From contig JAHHRQ010000055.1 of the NCBI GenBank assembly GCA_020025715.1, positions 1 through 12,852 on the forward strand: a stretch of 12,852 nucleotides of DNA. Direction: 5' to 3'. The notes beneath the pieces are model-generated. The model was not told the DNA's origin. It made no database searches and saw only the letters and a program-made list of their open reading frames with translations. The translations under genes were made by a program, and so were the position numbers. How positions within the stretch are numbered: the first letter of the stretch is position 1; every line of letters starts with the position of its first letter. Below, one piece after another: positions 1 through 6,491 of this stretch. The DNA is from Oscillospiraceae bacterium (GTDB lineage: Bacteria > Bacillota > Clostridia > Oscillospirales > Oscillospiraceae).

Positions 1-291
1 GACAGAGAATTTGTGCAGGGTATCTGCGAGGCACTGTTTAAGCGTTCTGCCCGCTGCATGTGCACAAATCTTGCCGCCCTTATGCTGCTGACAGGTAAAG
101 GAAAGAACGAAAATAAACCGGTTTGCGTGTGTGCGGAAGGCTCACTTGTGCAGAAGAGCCGTGTGTACAGACCGGAACTTGAAAGACTTATGGCTGAATT
201 TATCGGAAATAAGCTGGGACTTAACGCGGTTTTGATGCCTGTTGAGGAAAGCACCATGCCCGGTTCTGCCGCTGCTGCAATTTTAAACTGA
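1..291 (+). CDS. Hexokinase-like sugar kinase, C-terminal fragment
   Basis: Open from the first base (Asp-Arg-Glu-Phe-Val-Gln-Gly-Ile) to a TGA at 289-291, so only the last 96 residues are inside the window. The visible part reads like the C-terminal lobe of a eukaryotic-type hexokinase of the kind found in clostridia: a helix-rich stretch, then the strand CVCAEGS (compare the phosphate-binding A-E-G-S segment of hexokinases), a helix carrying YRPELERLM, a strand LNAVLMPVEES and a glycine/alanine-rich end (PGSAAAAIL) where hexokinases contact the adenosine of ATP. The predicted role is ATP-dependent phosphorylation of a hexose in the cytoplasm. The N-terminal catalytic part lies outside the window, so substrate and exact subfamily cannot be judged; another ASKHA-fold sugar kinase is possible. 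It converges on spoVAE. Confidence 0.6.
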   Translation, partial: DREFVQGICEALFKRSARCMCTNLAALMLLTGKGKNENKPVCVCAEGSLVQKSRVYRPELERLMAEFIGNKLGLNAVLMPVEESTMPGSAAAAILN

Positions 292-354
292 TTATGTAAA
301 CTTGTACGCGTTCACTTACAATATATATCTAAACCAAATAAAATAAACTTATGT

Positions 355-384
355 AAACCTGAGCTGTGCTCAGGTTTATTTTTT
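355..384 (+). terminator. Intrinsic terminator between convergent genes
   Basis: A perfect 10-bp stem (AAACCTGAGC / GCTCAGGTTT, 355-364 with 368-377) with a TGT loop is followed on the + strand by ATTTTTTAT. It should end the hexokinase-like transcript. The stop codon of spoVAE (376-378) overlaps the base of the stem, and the minus-strand side is followed by a broken T-rich stretch, so it may also act in that direction, less strongly. Confidence 0.8.
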
Positions 385-744
385 ATCCTTGGATTTAAAT
401 ACAAGGGAAACGATAAGTCCGAAAAACATTGCAGCACATATTCCGGCGGCAGCGGCAGTAAATCCGCCTGTAAAAGCACCAAGCACGCCTTTTTCCATGA
501 CTGCGGTTTTAACGCCCTTGGCAAGTAAATTTCCAAAGCCGGTCAGAGGGACTGTTGCACCTGCTCCTGCAAATTTCACAAGGGGCTCGTATACTCCGAA
601 TGCACCGAGAATTACACCTGCAACTACGTAAAAGGTTAAAATTCGGGCAGGAGTTAGCTTGGTGAAGTCAATTAGCAGCTGACCTATAAGACAGAAAAAA
701 CCACCCACTGCAAAGGCTTTTAAATATTCCAGAAACATTTCCAT
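376..744 (-). CDS. spoVAE: Stage V sporulation protein AE (SpoVAE)
   Basis: A 122-residue membrane protein, matching the usual 115-125 residues of SpoVAE (the SpoVAEb type of Bacillus). The family core is clear: FAVGGFFCLIGQLLIDFTKLTPA near residues 11-33, VVAGVILGAFGVYEPLVKFAGAGATVPLTGFG at about 40-71 and the alanine-rich helix GAFTGGFTAAAAGI at 88-101, ending in a lysine-rich tail. Three or four hydrophobic segments are visible. Family knowledge: SpoVA proteins sit in the inner spore membrane and move calcium-dipicolinate into the forespore and out at germination. The ATG follows the spoVAD TAA with no gap, and GGGAG inside the end of spoVAD serves as its ribosome site, so the two genes are translationally linked. 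Length and sequence argue against SpoVAC, a longer homologue. Confidence 0.9.
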   Translation of the reverse strand: MEMFLEYLKAFAVGGFFCLIGQLLIDFTKLTPARILTFYVVAGVILGAFGVYEPLVKFAGAGATVPLTGFGNLLAKGVKTAVMEKGVLGAFTGGFTAAAAGICAAMFFGLIVSLVFKSKDKK

Positions 745-1755
745 TTATGCTCCCTCGCTTTCTATTGCAACTGCGTGACATATTCCGGGGATGCTTTCAC
801 CCTGCATTGAACTCACAGGGGACATCAGTGCTCCGGTGGCGGCGAAAAGAACCTTTTTCCATATTCCTTTTTTCATCGCCGGTATTATATGCCCTGCAAG
901 CACGGAGGCGCTGCATCCACAGCCTGAGCCGCCTGACTGCACATCCTGAGTATTCAGATCATATATTAAAACACCGCAGTCCATATATTCAGCGCCAAGT
1001 TTTACTCCGTCCTGTTTAAACAGATCCTGAACAATATCCCGGCCGAGTGCGCCTAAATCGCCGGTGAAGATTGCATCGTAATAGTCCGGAGTTCTGCCGG
1101 TATCTGCAAAATGCGCCTTTAGCGTTTCATATGCCGCAGGCGCCATAGCGGCTCCCATGTTGTTTACGTCTTTTATTCCGGCGTCAATAATAGCTCCGGT
1201 AGTTAAATGAGTTACGCGCGGGCCGCTGCCGCTGCCTAAAATCAGTGCTCCGGCAGCCGTGACTGTCCACTGACAGCTCGGGCAGCGCTGACCGCCGTAT
1301 TCAAGGGGCATACGGAACTGCCTTTCAGCGGTGCAGAAATGGGAACCTGTCATAGCGCAGCAGCGGTCGGCAAACCCGCCGTCGATGAGCATTGCTGCAA
1401 GAGACAGGCTTTCTGCCATAGTTGAACATGCTCCGTAAAGACCGAGATATGGAATACCGCTGTCTTTCATCGCAAAGGTTGAGCTTATGCACTGGGAAAG
1501 AAGATCTCCTGCAAGCACATAATTTAAGTCTGAGGGAGGAAGCTTTGCTTTATCACATGCAATGGAAAAGCATTTGTTCAGCATTTTGACTTCTGCCTTT
1601 TCCCATGTTTCCGCGCCGAAGCGGGAATCATCGGAGGCATAGTCAAAACAATTTTTTAAAGGCCCTTCGCTCTCTTTCTTACCTACAACGGCGGCAGAGG
1701 AGAGAATGGCAGGCTTTGAGGGAAGATAAACGGTCTGCGTTCCCAAACGTTTCAT
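745..1755 (-). CDS. spoVAD: Stage V sporulation protein AD (SpoVAD)
   Basis: 336 residues, essentially the same as the Bacillus protein. SpoVAD has a thiolase/ketoacyl-synthase-III fold but is not known as an enzyme; in Bacillus it is the cytosolic-face component that binds dipicolinic acid for uptake into the forespore. Visible family signatures are SRFGAETWEKAE (44-55), AGDLLSQ (82-88), GLYGACSTMAESL (105-117, with the thiolase-like cysteine C110), MTGSHFCTAERQFRMPLEYGGQ (135-156), GIKDVNNMGAAMAPAA (193-208), FTGDLGALGRDI (230-241) and GGSGCGCSASV (275-285). The ATG at 1755 is preceded by AAAGAGGT at a normal distance. It is directly followed by spoVAE. The usual first gene, spoVAC, is not upstream; the pot operon terminator and potD are there instead. 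Expression is expected late in the forespore. Confidence 0.93.
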   Translation of the reverse strand: MKRLGTQTVYLPSKPAILSSAAVVGKKESEGPLKNCFDYASDDSRFGAETWEKAEVKMLNKCFSIACDKAKLPPSDLNYVLAGDLLSQCISSTFAMKDSGIPYLGLYGACSTMAESLSLAAMLIDGGFADRCCAMTGSHFCTAERQFRMPLEYGGQRCPSCQWTVTAAGALILGSGSGPRVTHLTTGAIIDAGIKDVNNMGAAMAPAAYETLKAHFADTGRTPDYYDAIFTGDLGALGRDIVQDLFKQDGVKLGAEYMDCGVLIYDLNTQDVQSGGSGCGCSASVLAGHIIPAMKKGIWKKVLFAATGALMSPVSSMQGESIPGICHAVAIESEGA

Positions 1756-1791
1756 ATACAGTACCTCTTTTTTTATAATTTCATGTATATA

Positions 1792-1820
1792 TAATTTTCC
1801 CCGAATATAAAAAAATAACC
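1792..1820 (-). promoter_or_regulatory. Possible sporulation-sigma (SigF/SigG-type) promoter for spoVAD
   Basis: On the minus strand GGGAAAATTA (1801-1792) fits the SigF -10 consensus GGNRANAHTR, and GGTTA (1820-1816) is one base off the -35 GYWTA. The spacer is 14 nt, one shorter than usual, and the region is AT-rich, so the match could be accidental. The location, about 35 nt upstream of the spoVAD start and after the pot terminator stem, is right. SigG, the regulator expected for spoVA genes, recognises related sequences. Confidence 0.25.
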
Positions 1821-1846
1821 GTAAGTCAGAAACTTACGGTTATTTT
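1804..1846 (-). terminator. Terminator of the potABCD operon
   Basis: A perfect 15-bp stem (1812-1826 with 1832-1846) around a CAGAA loop; reading the minus strand it runs into seven consecutive T residues and then ATATT. It lies 76 nt past the potD stop and separates the polyamine operon from spoVAD. The A-rich opposite flank means that on the + strand it has only TTTTA as tail, so it is mainly a minus-strand terminator. Confidence 0.9.
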
Positions 1847-1927
1847 ATGTCAACTAAATTACGTCAACTGAAAAAATATAAACGTTATTGCGTAAAACTA
1901 CATAACACGAACAAGATTATGTCAACT
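1845..1927. repeat. Three copies of TTAYGTCAACT after potD
   Basis: TTATGTCAACT at 1845-1855, TTACGTCAACT at 1859-1869 and TTATGTCAACT at 1917-1927 (+ strand reading). The last copy contains the potD stop codon and the first overlaps the foot of the terminator stem. On the minus strand each reads AGTTGACRTAA. No function is evident; they may be a short local duplication or a protein-binding site. Confidence 0.5.
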
Positions 1928-3031
1928 GATTTTCAACTGCTCCCAAAGCTCTACCAGATAAATAAGGGCGTCTTCATCCATATTCCTGAATGAGTAGGTA
2001 TTATAAAGCTCATTGAAATCAGCAATGTCAGGATAGAGAATTTCCATAGCCTCTTCGCCCATATCCTCAGCGTAGCCGGGGTCATCATAAACAGCTGCGT
2101 TAGGTGATGCGTAGCAGATATATTCTGCATTTGCAATGGCGGCTTCCGGGGAGAGCATGTAGTTTATGAAAATCTCGGCCAGCTCCTTGTTCTGGCAGCA
2201 GGAGGGGATACACATTGCATCAATGAAATAATTGGTGCGCTCAGGATAGTAAAACTTTAAATCAATGCCGGGGGCCTGATTTTCAGCCATTACAAAATAG
2301 TCTCCTGCGTAGTAGGGGGCAACAGCGGCTTCACCGGACTCCATCATGTTAAACACTTCATCCATTACATAGCTCTTAACAAGAGGGAACTGCTTCTTCA
2401 TTTCAGCCAGTGCAAGCTCCCATTTGGTGTGATCCAGATCATTTACATCAAGACCAAGCTTATACTGTGCAGTAGCGAAAGCGTCGCGGGGGTTGTTAAA
2501 CTGGAGAATATTGCCCTTGTACTTCTCGTTCCACATTAAATCCCAGCCGTTTGCATCGGCTTCATCAACTCTGTTTGCATCGTAAATTATACCAACCACA
2601 CCGTAGGTGTAGGGGATAGAATACATGTCGTCGGGGTCATAGTAAAGACCGCGGAAACTGTCGTGAATATTCTGATAATTTGGAATGTTATCATAATTCA
2701 GCGGCAGAAGCATATCTTCTTTTCTCATTCGCTCTATCATGTAGTCAGAGGGGATGATTACATCGTAGCTTACGGCACCGCTGGAGAGCTTATTGTACAT
2801 GTCCTCGTTGCTGGCAAAGGTGTCGTAGTTTACTTTAAGTTTTCTGCCGTAATTTTTGTAATACCAGTTTTCGAACTCTCTTATTGTGTCAAAGCTGCCC
2901 TCAGAGCCGTCTGAAATGTATTCACCCCAGTTATAAACGTTAAGGGTTAAGGGCTGCTCACAGCCGCAGCCGGAGAGAAGCAGAGAGCTCAGTACAATAA
3001 TTGCGGCTGCAAGAGAAATAATCTTTTTCAA
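1922..3031 (-). CDS. potD: Spermidine/putrescine-binding lipoprotein PotD
   Basis: 369-residue extracytoplasmic substrate-binding protein of the polyamine ABC importer. A lysine-bearing N-terminus and hydrophobic helix lead to a lipobox L-S-G-C with the lipidated cysteine at residue 22, so it should be anchored to the outer face of the membrane. The mature protein opens with LNVYNWGEYI (30-39), the typical first strand of PotD/PotF proteins, and continues with SGAVSYDVIIPSDYMIERM, YSIPYTYGVVGIIYD, VAPYYAGDY and a C-terminal IYLVELWEQLK helix. The start codon is TTG at 3031-3029, overlapping the potC stop as TTGA, with GGAGG seven bases upstream; no ATG gives a complete signal peptide. Last gene of the operon. 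Ligand choice (spermidine or putrescine) cannot be read with confidence. Confidence 0.93.
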   Translation of the reverse strand: MKKIISLAAAIIVLSSLLLSGCGCEQPLTLNVYNWGEYISDGSEGSFDTIREFENWYYKNYGRKLKVNYDTFASNEDMYNKLSSGAVSYDVIIPSDYMIERMRKEDMLLPLNYDNIPNYQNIHDSFRGLYYDPDDMYSIPYTYGVVGIIYDANRVDEADANGWDLMWNEKYKGNILQFNNPRDAFATAQYKLGLDVNDLDHTKWELALAEMKKQFPLVKSYVMDEVFNMMESGEAAVAPYYAGDYFVMAENQAPGIDLKFYYPERTNYFIDAMCIPSCCQNKELAEIFINYMLSPEAAIANAEYICYASPNAAVYDDPGYAEDMGEEAMEILYPDIADFNELYNTYSFRNMDEDALIYLVELWEQLKIS

Positions 3032-3876
3032 TTTGCTGCCTCCGTTGCTGATTTTTTCATCTTTCTGCGGTGCTTAGCCTCTTTAATAGTTTCGTCTCCG
3101 CTGCTGTCAGAAAGATTTGAAATAAGAAGCAGAACAAGAATGACGAAGAAAATAAGTGTAGCCAAAGCGTACATCTTGGGAGTGACTGTCTTTTTAGTCA
3201 TGCTGTAAATACGGATAGGTAAGGTCTGGAAACCGTTGCCGGAGGTGAAATAGCTGATTACGAAGTCATCCAGAGAAAGGGTAAAGGCCATAATCATTCC
3301 GGTGACAATACCGGGCATGATTTCGGGAATTATAACCTTGAAGAATGCCTTAACCGGTGTGCAGCCCAGATCCATTGCAGCCTCAGGCAGAGCCTTGTCC
3401 ATTTGCTGGAGCTTGGGCAGAACCTGTAAAATTACATAAGGCAGGCAGAACGTGATGTGGGAAATAAGCATGGTGGCAAAGTTAAGGCTTGTTGCCGCAC
3501 CGAAAAGACGACCCACAAACACGAACATGAGCATGAGGGAAATACCGGTTATAATATCCGGATTTATCATGGGAATATTGGTAACGGTGTTAAGCGTTGC
3601 TTTAAGGTACTTGTTGCGCATTTTTGTAATGCCCACAGCGGCGGCTGTGCCGGTGATTGTGGATATTACAGAAGCACACACGGCAAGCACCAAAGTGTTT
3701 TTGAGAGCTTTCAGAGTGTCAAAATCGTGGAAAAGCTCTTCATACCAGTGAAGGGAAAAACCGGAGAAAACGGAAAGACTTTTAGACTCATTGAAGGAAA
3801 AAATCAGAAGTACAACAATGGGTGCAAAAAGAAATATCATTATTAAAGCTGTATAAATCTTTGAAGCTGGTTTCAT
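3028..3876 (-). CDS. potC: Polyamine ABC transporter permease PotC
   Basis: 282-residue inner-membrane permease of the BPD/MetI-type family, second of the two channel subunits. Six hydrophobic segments are visible, beginning with ALIMIFLFAPIVVLLIFSF (10-28). The cytoplasmic EAA loop that docks on PotA reads PEAAMDLGCTPVKAF at 164-178 followed by PEIMPGIVTG, and SLDDFVISYFTSG (201-213) is the conserved segment after it in PotC proteins. The tail is basic (KHRRKMKK). The ATG has an excellent ribosome site (AAGGAGGG) that begins right at the potB stop, 12 nt away; its own TGA overlaps the potD TTG start, so translation of the two is probably coupled. Confidence 0.93.
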   Translation of the reverse strand: MKPASKIYTALIMIFLFAPIVVLLIFSFNESKSLSVFSGFSLHWYEELFHDFDTLKALKNTLVLAVCASVISTITGTAAAVGITKMRNKYLKATLNTVTNIPMINPDIITGISLMLMFVFVGRLFGAATSLNFATMLISHITFCLPYVILQVLPKLQQMDKALPEAAMDLGCTPVKAFFKVIIPEIMPGIVTGMIMAFTLSLDDFVISYFTSGNGFQTLPIRIYSMTKKTVTPKMYALATLIFFVILVLLLISNLSDSSGDETIKEAKHRRKMKKSATEAAN

Positions 3877-3888
3877 CTTTCACCCTCC

Positions 3889-4773
3889 TTATGCACAGGT
3901 TTTCTTGTTGGCATAGCTCTGCATGAAAACCATAGCAGCCAGCAGAATTACCATAAGAATAAATGCTATGGCAGCGGCAAAGTGCAGGTTGTTTGCTGCA
4001 TACTGTCCCTCAATTGCATCACCGATGAGGTAGAACTTGCCGTAGCCCAGCTTCTGGGAAATATAGAAGGTACTTATGGACGGGATGAGCACCATGGTTA
4101 CGCCTGAAATAACTCCCGGCAGGCTGAGAGGCCAAACCACACGGCGGAGAACTCCTGCACCGTTGCATCCGAGATCCTTTGCAGCCTCAATGAGCTTATT
4201 GTCCATTTTAGCCATAATGGAGTAAATGGGGAGAACCATATAAGGGAAGTAGTCGTAAACCATACCGATAACAACGGCAGCCTCAGTACCGATTATCTTT
4301 ATAGGCTTAATTCCTATATGACCGAGGATACGGTTTATAATTCCTGCATCCTGCAATATGGTCATCCATGCGTAGGTGCGGATAAGGAAGTTCATCCACA
4401 TAGGGATCATTATAAGGGTAATGATTATCTTCTGGGTTTTCTCATGGGCTCTGGAAATAATGTATGCCAGAGGATAGCCCAGCAGGAGACATATAAGGGT
4501 GGAAATTATTGCAAGGCGCAGGGAGCGCGTGAAGATAACCAGATAGGTATGCACCTCTTTCGGCATACCGTTTTTGTCCATTATGCTGGTGGTGGCGGTA
4601 AAAAATCTTGAAACGTTGTCAAAGGTGAAATTAAAGTTCCTGTCGGTGAAGGCATAGTAGGCAACGAACAGAAGCGGCACAACTATAAATAACACAGACC
4701 ATATTGAATACGGTGCCAGCGTCAGACGGCGAACAATGCGGTCCCGCTTTGAAATCGAGTTACTGCTTTTCAT
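3889..4773 (-). CDS. potB: Polyamine ABC transporter permease PotB
   Basis: 294-residue inner-membrane permease, partner of PotC. A basic N-terminus is followed by a first transmembrane helix at about 18-41, a large periplasmic loop, and five more helices (about 84-107, 116-138, 164-186, 218-236, 264-284). The EAA docking motif is IEAAKDLGCNGAGVLRRV at 195-212, followed by PLSLPGVISG. The segment IPMWMNFLIRTYAWM (123-137) is typical of PotB. The start ATG overlaps the potA stop as ATGA (4770-4773), with GGAG eight bases upstream, indicating translational coupling. Length and layout are normal for the family. Confidence 0.93.
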   Translation of the reverse strand: MKSSNSISKRDRIVRRLTLAPYSIWSVLFIVVPLLFVAYYAFTDRNFNFTFDNVSRFFTATTSIMDKNGMPKEVHTYLVIFTRSLRLAIISTLICLLLGYPLAYIISRAHEKTQKIIITLIMIPMWMNFLIRTYAWMTILQDAGIINRILGHIGIKPIKIIGTEAAVVIGMVYDYFPYMVLPIYSIMAKMDNKLIEAAKDLGCNGAGVLRRVVWPLSLPGVISGVTMVLIPSISTFYISQKLGYGKFYLIGDAIEGQYAANNLHFAAAIAFILMVILLAAMVFMQSYANKKTCA

Positions 4774-5888
4774 TCCTCAATCTCCATTTCAGCGTCGGAC
4801 AGCTCATCCAGCTCGTTAGAGAAGGAGGAATAGTCTCCGAACATGCCTGAATACTGAGATTTGTGCATGATGTGAATGGCATCCGGCTCAATATAAAGGC
4901 CGATATGCTCATCTACGTCAACAAAGTCAGTGGTCTGAATCATCCACTTGAAGCCGTCTATGTCAACTATTATCTCGTAGTGAACACCAAGGAAGGTGAC
5001 AGAAGTGACAACACCTTTAAGCATACCCTTTTCTTCGGGGACTATGTCAACGTCCTCGGGGCGGATTACGACATCAACAGGTTCACGCTTTTTAAAGCCG
5101 TAGTCAACGCAGTCGAAAATGTGACCGGAGAAGCTGACCTTTTTATCCTCAAGCATGATACCGTCAACAATGTTGCTTTCACCTATGAAGTCTGCAACAA
5201 AGGCATTTTCAGGCTCGTTGTATATATCGATGGGGGTGCCGATCTGCTGAATTTTACCCTCTGCCATAACTACCACGGTATCGGACATGGAAAGTGCCTC
5301 TTCCTGATCGTGAGTTACAAAAACGAAGGTGATTCCGGTGGCTTTCTGAATCTTTTTAAGCTCCTGCTGCATGTCTTTCCTTAATTTAAGGTCAAGGGCG
5401 GCGAGAGGCTCATCCAGAAGCAGAACTTTAGGATTGCTTACCAGTGCGCGGGCGATTGCCACTCTCTGCTGCTGACCGCCGGAAAGGCTGGTTACGCTTC
5501 TGCGCTCAAAGCCGGAGAGAGCCACAAGATTAAGCATTTCTTTTACCTTACGGTCAATCTCAGACTTCTTTTCTTTCTTCTCACGGAGCGGGAAAGCAAC
5601 GTTTTCGTATACATTCAGGTGAGGAAACAGAGCATAACGCTGGAAAACAGTATTTATATTGCGCTTATATGGGGGCATATCATTTATGTTTTCACCCATA
5701 AATACAATGTCGCCTTCATCGGCGTTTTCAAAACCGCCGATAATTCTAAGCGTAGTAGTTTTACCGCAGCCTGAGGGGCCGAGAAGAGTCAGAAATTCGT
5801 TGTCATAAATGTCGAGGTTAATGTGGTCGAGAACTACTTCTCCGTCGAATGACTTGCTGACATTTTTCAGCTCAATTATCTTTTTCAT
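4770..5888 (-). CDS. potA: Polyamine ABC transporter ATP-binding protein PotA
   Basis: 372-residue ATPase that powers the PotBC channel. All ABC motifs are intact: Walker A GPSGCGKT (37-44), Q-loop Q83, signature LSGGQ (135-139), Walker B LLLDEP (156-161) and switch H193. The region after about 235 (FIGESNIVDGI, VVIRPEDVDI at 273-282) is the regulatory TOBE domain of CUT1/MOI-type importers. The tail is unusually acidic (DELSDAEMEIEE). I start it at the ATG at 5888-5886, which has GGGGG at 5900-5896 seven bases upstream; the ATG two codons earlier is too close to that site, and an in-frame ATG at 5978 would translate through the leader terminator and lacks family support. First gene of the operon, preceded by a long structured leader. 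Confidence 0.94.
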   Translation of the reverse strand: MKKIIELKNVSKSFDGEVVLDHINLDIYDNEFLTLLGPSGCGKTTTLRIIGGFENADEGDIVFMGENINDMPPYKRNINTVFQRYALFPHLNVYENVAFPLREKKEKKSEIDRKVKEMLNLVALSGFERRSVTSLSGGQQQRVAIARALVSNPKVLLLDEPLAALDLKLRKDMQQELKKIQKATGITFVFVTHDQEEALSMSDTVVVMAEGKIQQIGTPIDIYNEPENAFVADFIGESNIVDGIMLEDKKVSFSGHIFDCVDYGFKKREPVDVVIRPEDVDIVPEEKGMLKGVVTSVTFLGVHYEIIVDIDGFKWMIQTTDFVDVDEHIGLYIEPDAIHIMHKSQYSGMFGDYSSFSNELDELSDAEMEIEE

Positions 5889-6190
5889 TTGCATACCCCC
5901 AAAATATAAAAAATGACGTGTGCCAAATGCACACGCCGGCTTGAAACGAGCATTCATAATGAATGCGTGAAAAAACAATGGGTTCAGAGTCTATAAAGCA
6001 AAGATTACGTTTACTACTCTTATTGACCATTTCACAAGTCTGTGTGCCAAGGCACCGGTTTATAGTTACCAACTTATAAAACTTGAGCTTCAAACTCAAT
6101 CAATAAGGCAACAGAAGTTGCCGCCGCATCAGAGCGGGAAATGCGCGATTTGCGCTATCTTGCTTGGGATAAACTCCTATCCTGTCGAGA
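5889..6190 (-). ncRNA. Structured 5' leader of potABCD, candidate riboswitch/attenuator
   Basis: About 300 nt of untranslated leader between the mapped-by-eye promoter and potA. Hairpins readable on the minus strand, 5' to 3', include GGATA/TATCC, CCGC/GCGG, GGCAAC-TTCT-GTTGCC, TTGAG/CTCAA, a 10-bp stem with two bulges near 6060-6085, GTGC/GCAC, GCATTCA-TTA-TGAATGC and finally an intrinsic terminator that ends just before the potA ribosome site. This arrangement is that of a transcription-attenuation riboswitch or a protein-controlled attenuator. I could not match it to a known class: no T-box GGNACC, SAM, lysine, cobalamin or ykkC signature is visible. No convincing leader peptide with a ribosome site is present. 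A polyamine ligand is an inference from the downstream genes only. Confidence 0.6.
5901..5935 (-). terminator. Regulatory terminator in the potA leader
   Basis: Minus strand: CGTGTGC (5935-5929), loop ATTTG, GCACACG (5923-5917), then TCATTTTTTATATTTT down to 5901. The 7-bp GC-rich stem plus U-rich tail is a good intrinsic terminator, and GGGGG of the potA ribosome site begins at the very next base. A terminator inside its own operon's leader only makes sense if it is conditional. Confidence 0.75.
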
Positions 6191-6196
6191 CACTTA

Positions 6197-6225
6197 ATTT
6201 TAACAATAATCTGTACCTATGTCAA
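6197..6225 (-). promoter_or_regulatory. SigA-type promoter of potABCD
   Basis: Minus strand: TTGACA (6225-6220), 17-nt spacer, TAAAAT (6202-6197). The -35 is perfect, the spacer optimal and the -10 has one mismatch. Transcription should begin near 6190, giving a leader of about 300 nt before potA. It is the only good promoter seen for the pot operon. Confidence 0.85.
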
Positions 6226-6430
6226 TAGATGAAAATGTTTTTAAAAGGACAAAATGAAGGCTTTAAGGTGCAAAAACAGGGGAAAAGGGCAGATAAGGGA
6301 GATTATTGAAAAAAGACGGGAAAACCGGTTTTCGTGGAAAATATAGAAAAAACATAAAAATTATCCGAAACGGGGGTAAAGTTACTATTTAAAATGAGCT
6401 TTATTTATAATTCTTTAACCATTTAGATTA
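6226..6430. other. Intergenic stretch between divergent promoters
   Basis: About 200 bases between the potA promoter and the promoter of the next gene. It is purine-rich on the + strand. It holds a 14-bp perfect palindrome, GAAAACCGGTTTTC at 6320-6333, and a 30-codon open frame at 6254-6346 (ATG, AAAAGGA upstream, lysine/arginine-rich product) that has no visible promoter and is not called as a gene. No terminator or tRNA was seen. Confidence 0.5.
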
Positions 6431-6459
6431 TTGACACAATAAATGCAGAGTATTATAAT
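6431..6459 (+). promoter_or_regulatory. Consensus SigA promoter of the glycosidase operon
   Basis: TTGACA at 6431-6436, a 17-nt spacer and TATAAT at 6454-6459: a perfect match to the vegetative consensus. The expected start is near 6466, giving a short leader of about 26 nt that contains the AAGGGAG ribosome site (6478-6484). Confidence 0.93.
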
Positions 6460-6491
6460 CTTATCTTAATAAACTGCAAGGGAGCATAGAG

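Noticed and set aside
5889..5978. N-terminal extension of PotA starting at the ATG at 5978
   Set aside because: It has no ribosome site, its codons run through the leader terminator, and PotA proteins normally begin with MKxxIELKNVSKSF-type sequence, as from 5888.
5980..6040. AAGAGTAGTAAACG in the pot leader resembles the start of T-box leaders
   Set aside because: The diagnostic T-box GGNACC antiterminator bulge is absent and too little sequence remains before the terminator for stems I to III.
5872..6099. 75-codon open frame in the pot leader, and its internal ATG at 6029
   Set aside because: Neither start has a ribosome site, and the frame overlaps the potA start in another frame. Its lysine/arginine content is modest, so a sensing leader peptide is not supported.
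6103..6129. Nine-codon mini-ORF (Met-Arg-Arg-Gln...) in the pot leader
   Set aside because: No Shine-Dalgarno sequence precedes it and it lies inside predicted hairpins; the arginine pair is probably chance.
6280..6320. G-tract series (GGGG, GGG, GGG, GGG) as a G-quadruplex
   Set aside because: Only three tracts are close; the fourth is about 18 bases away, outside the usual loop limit.
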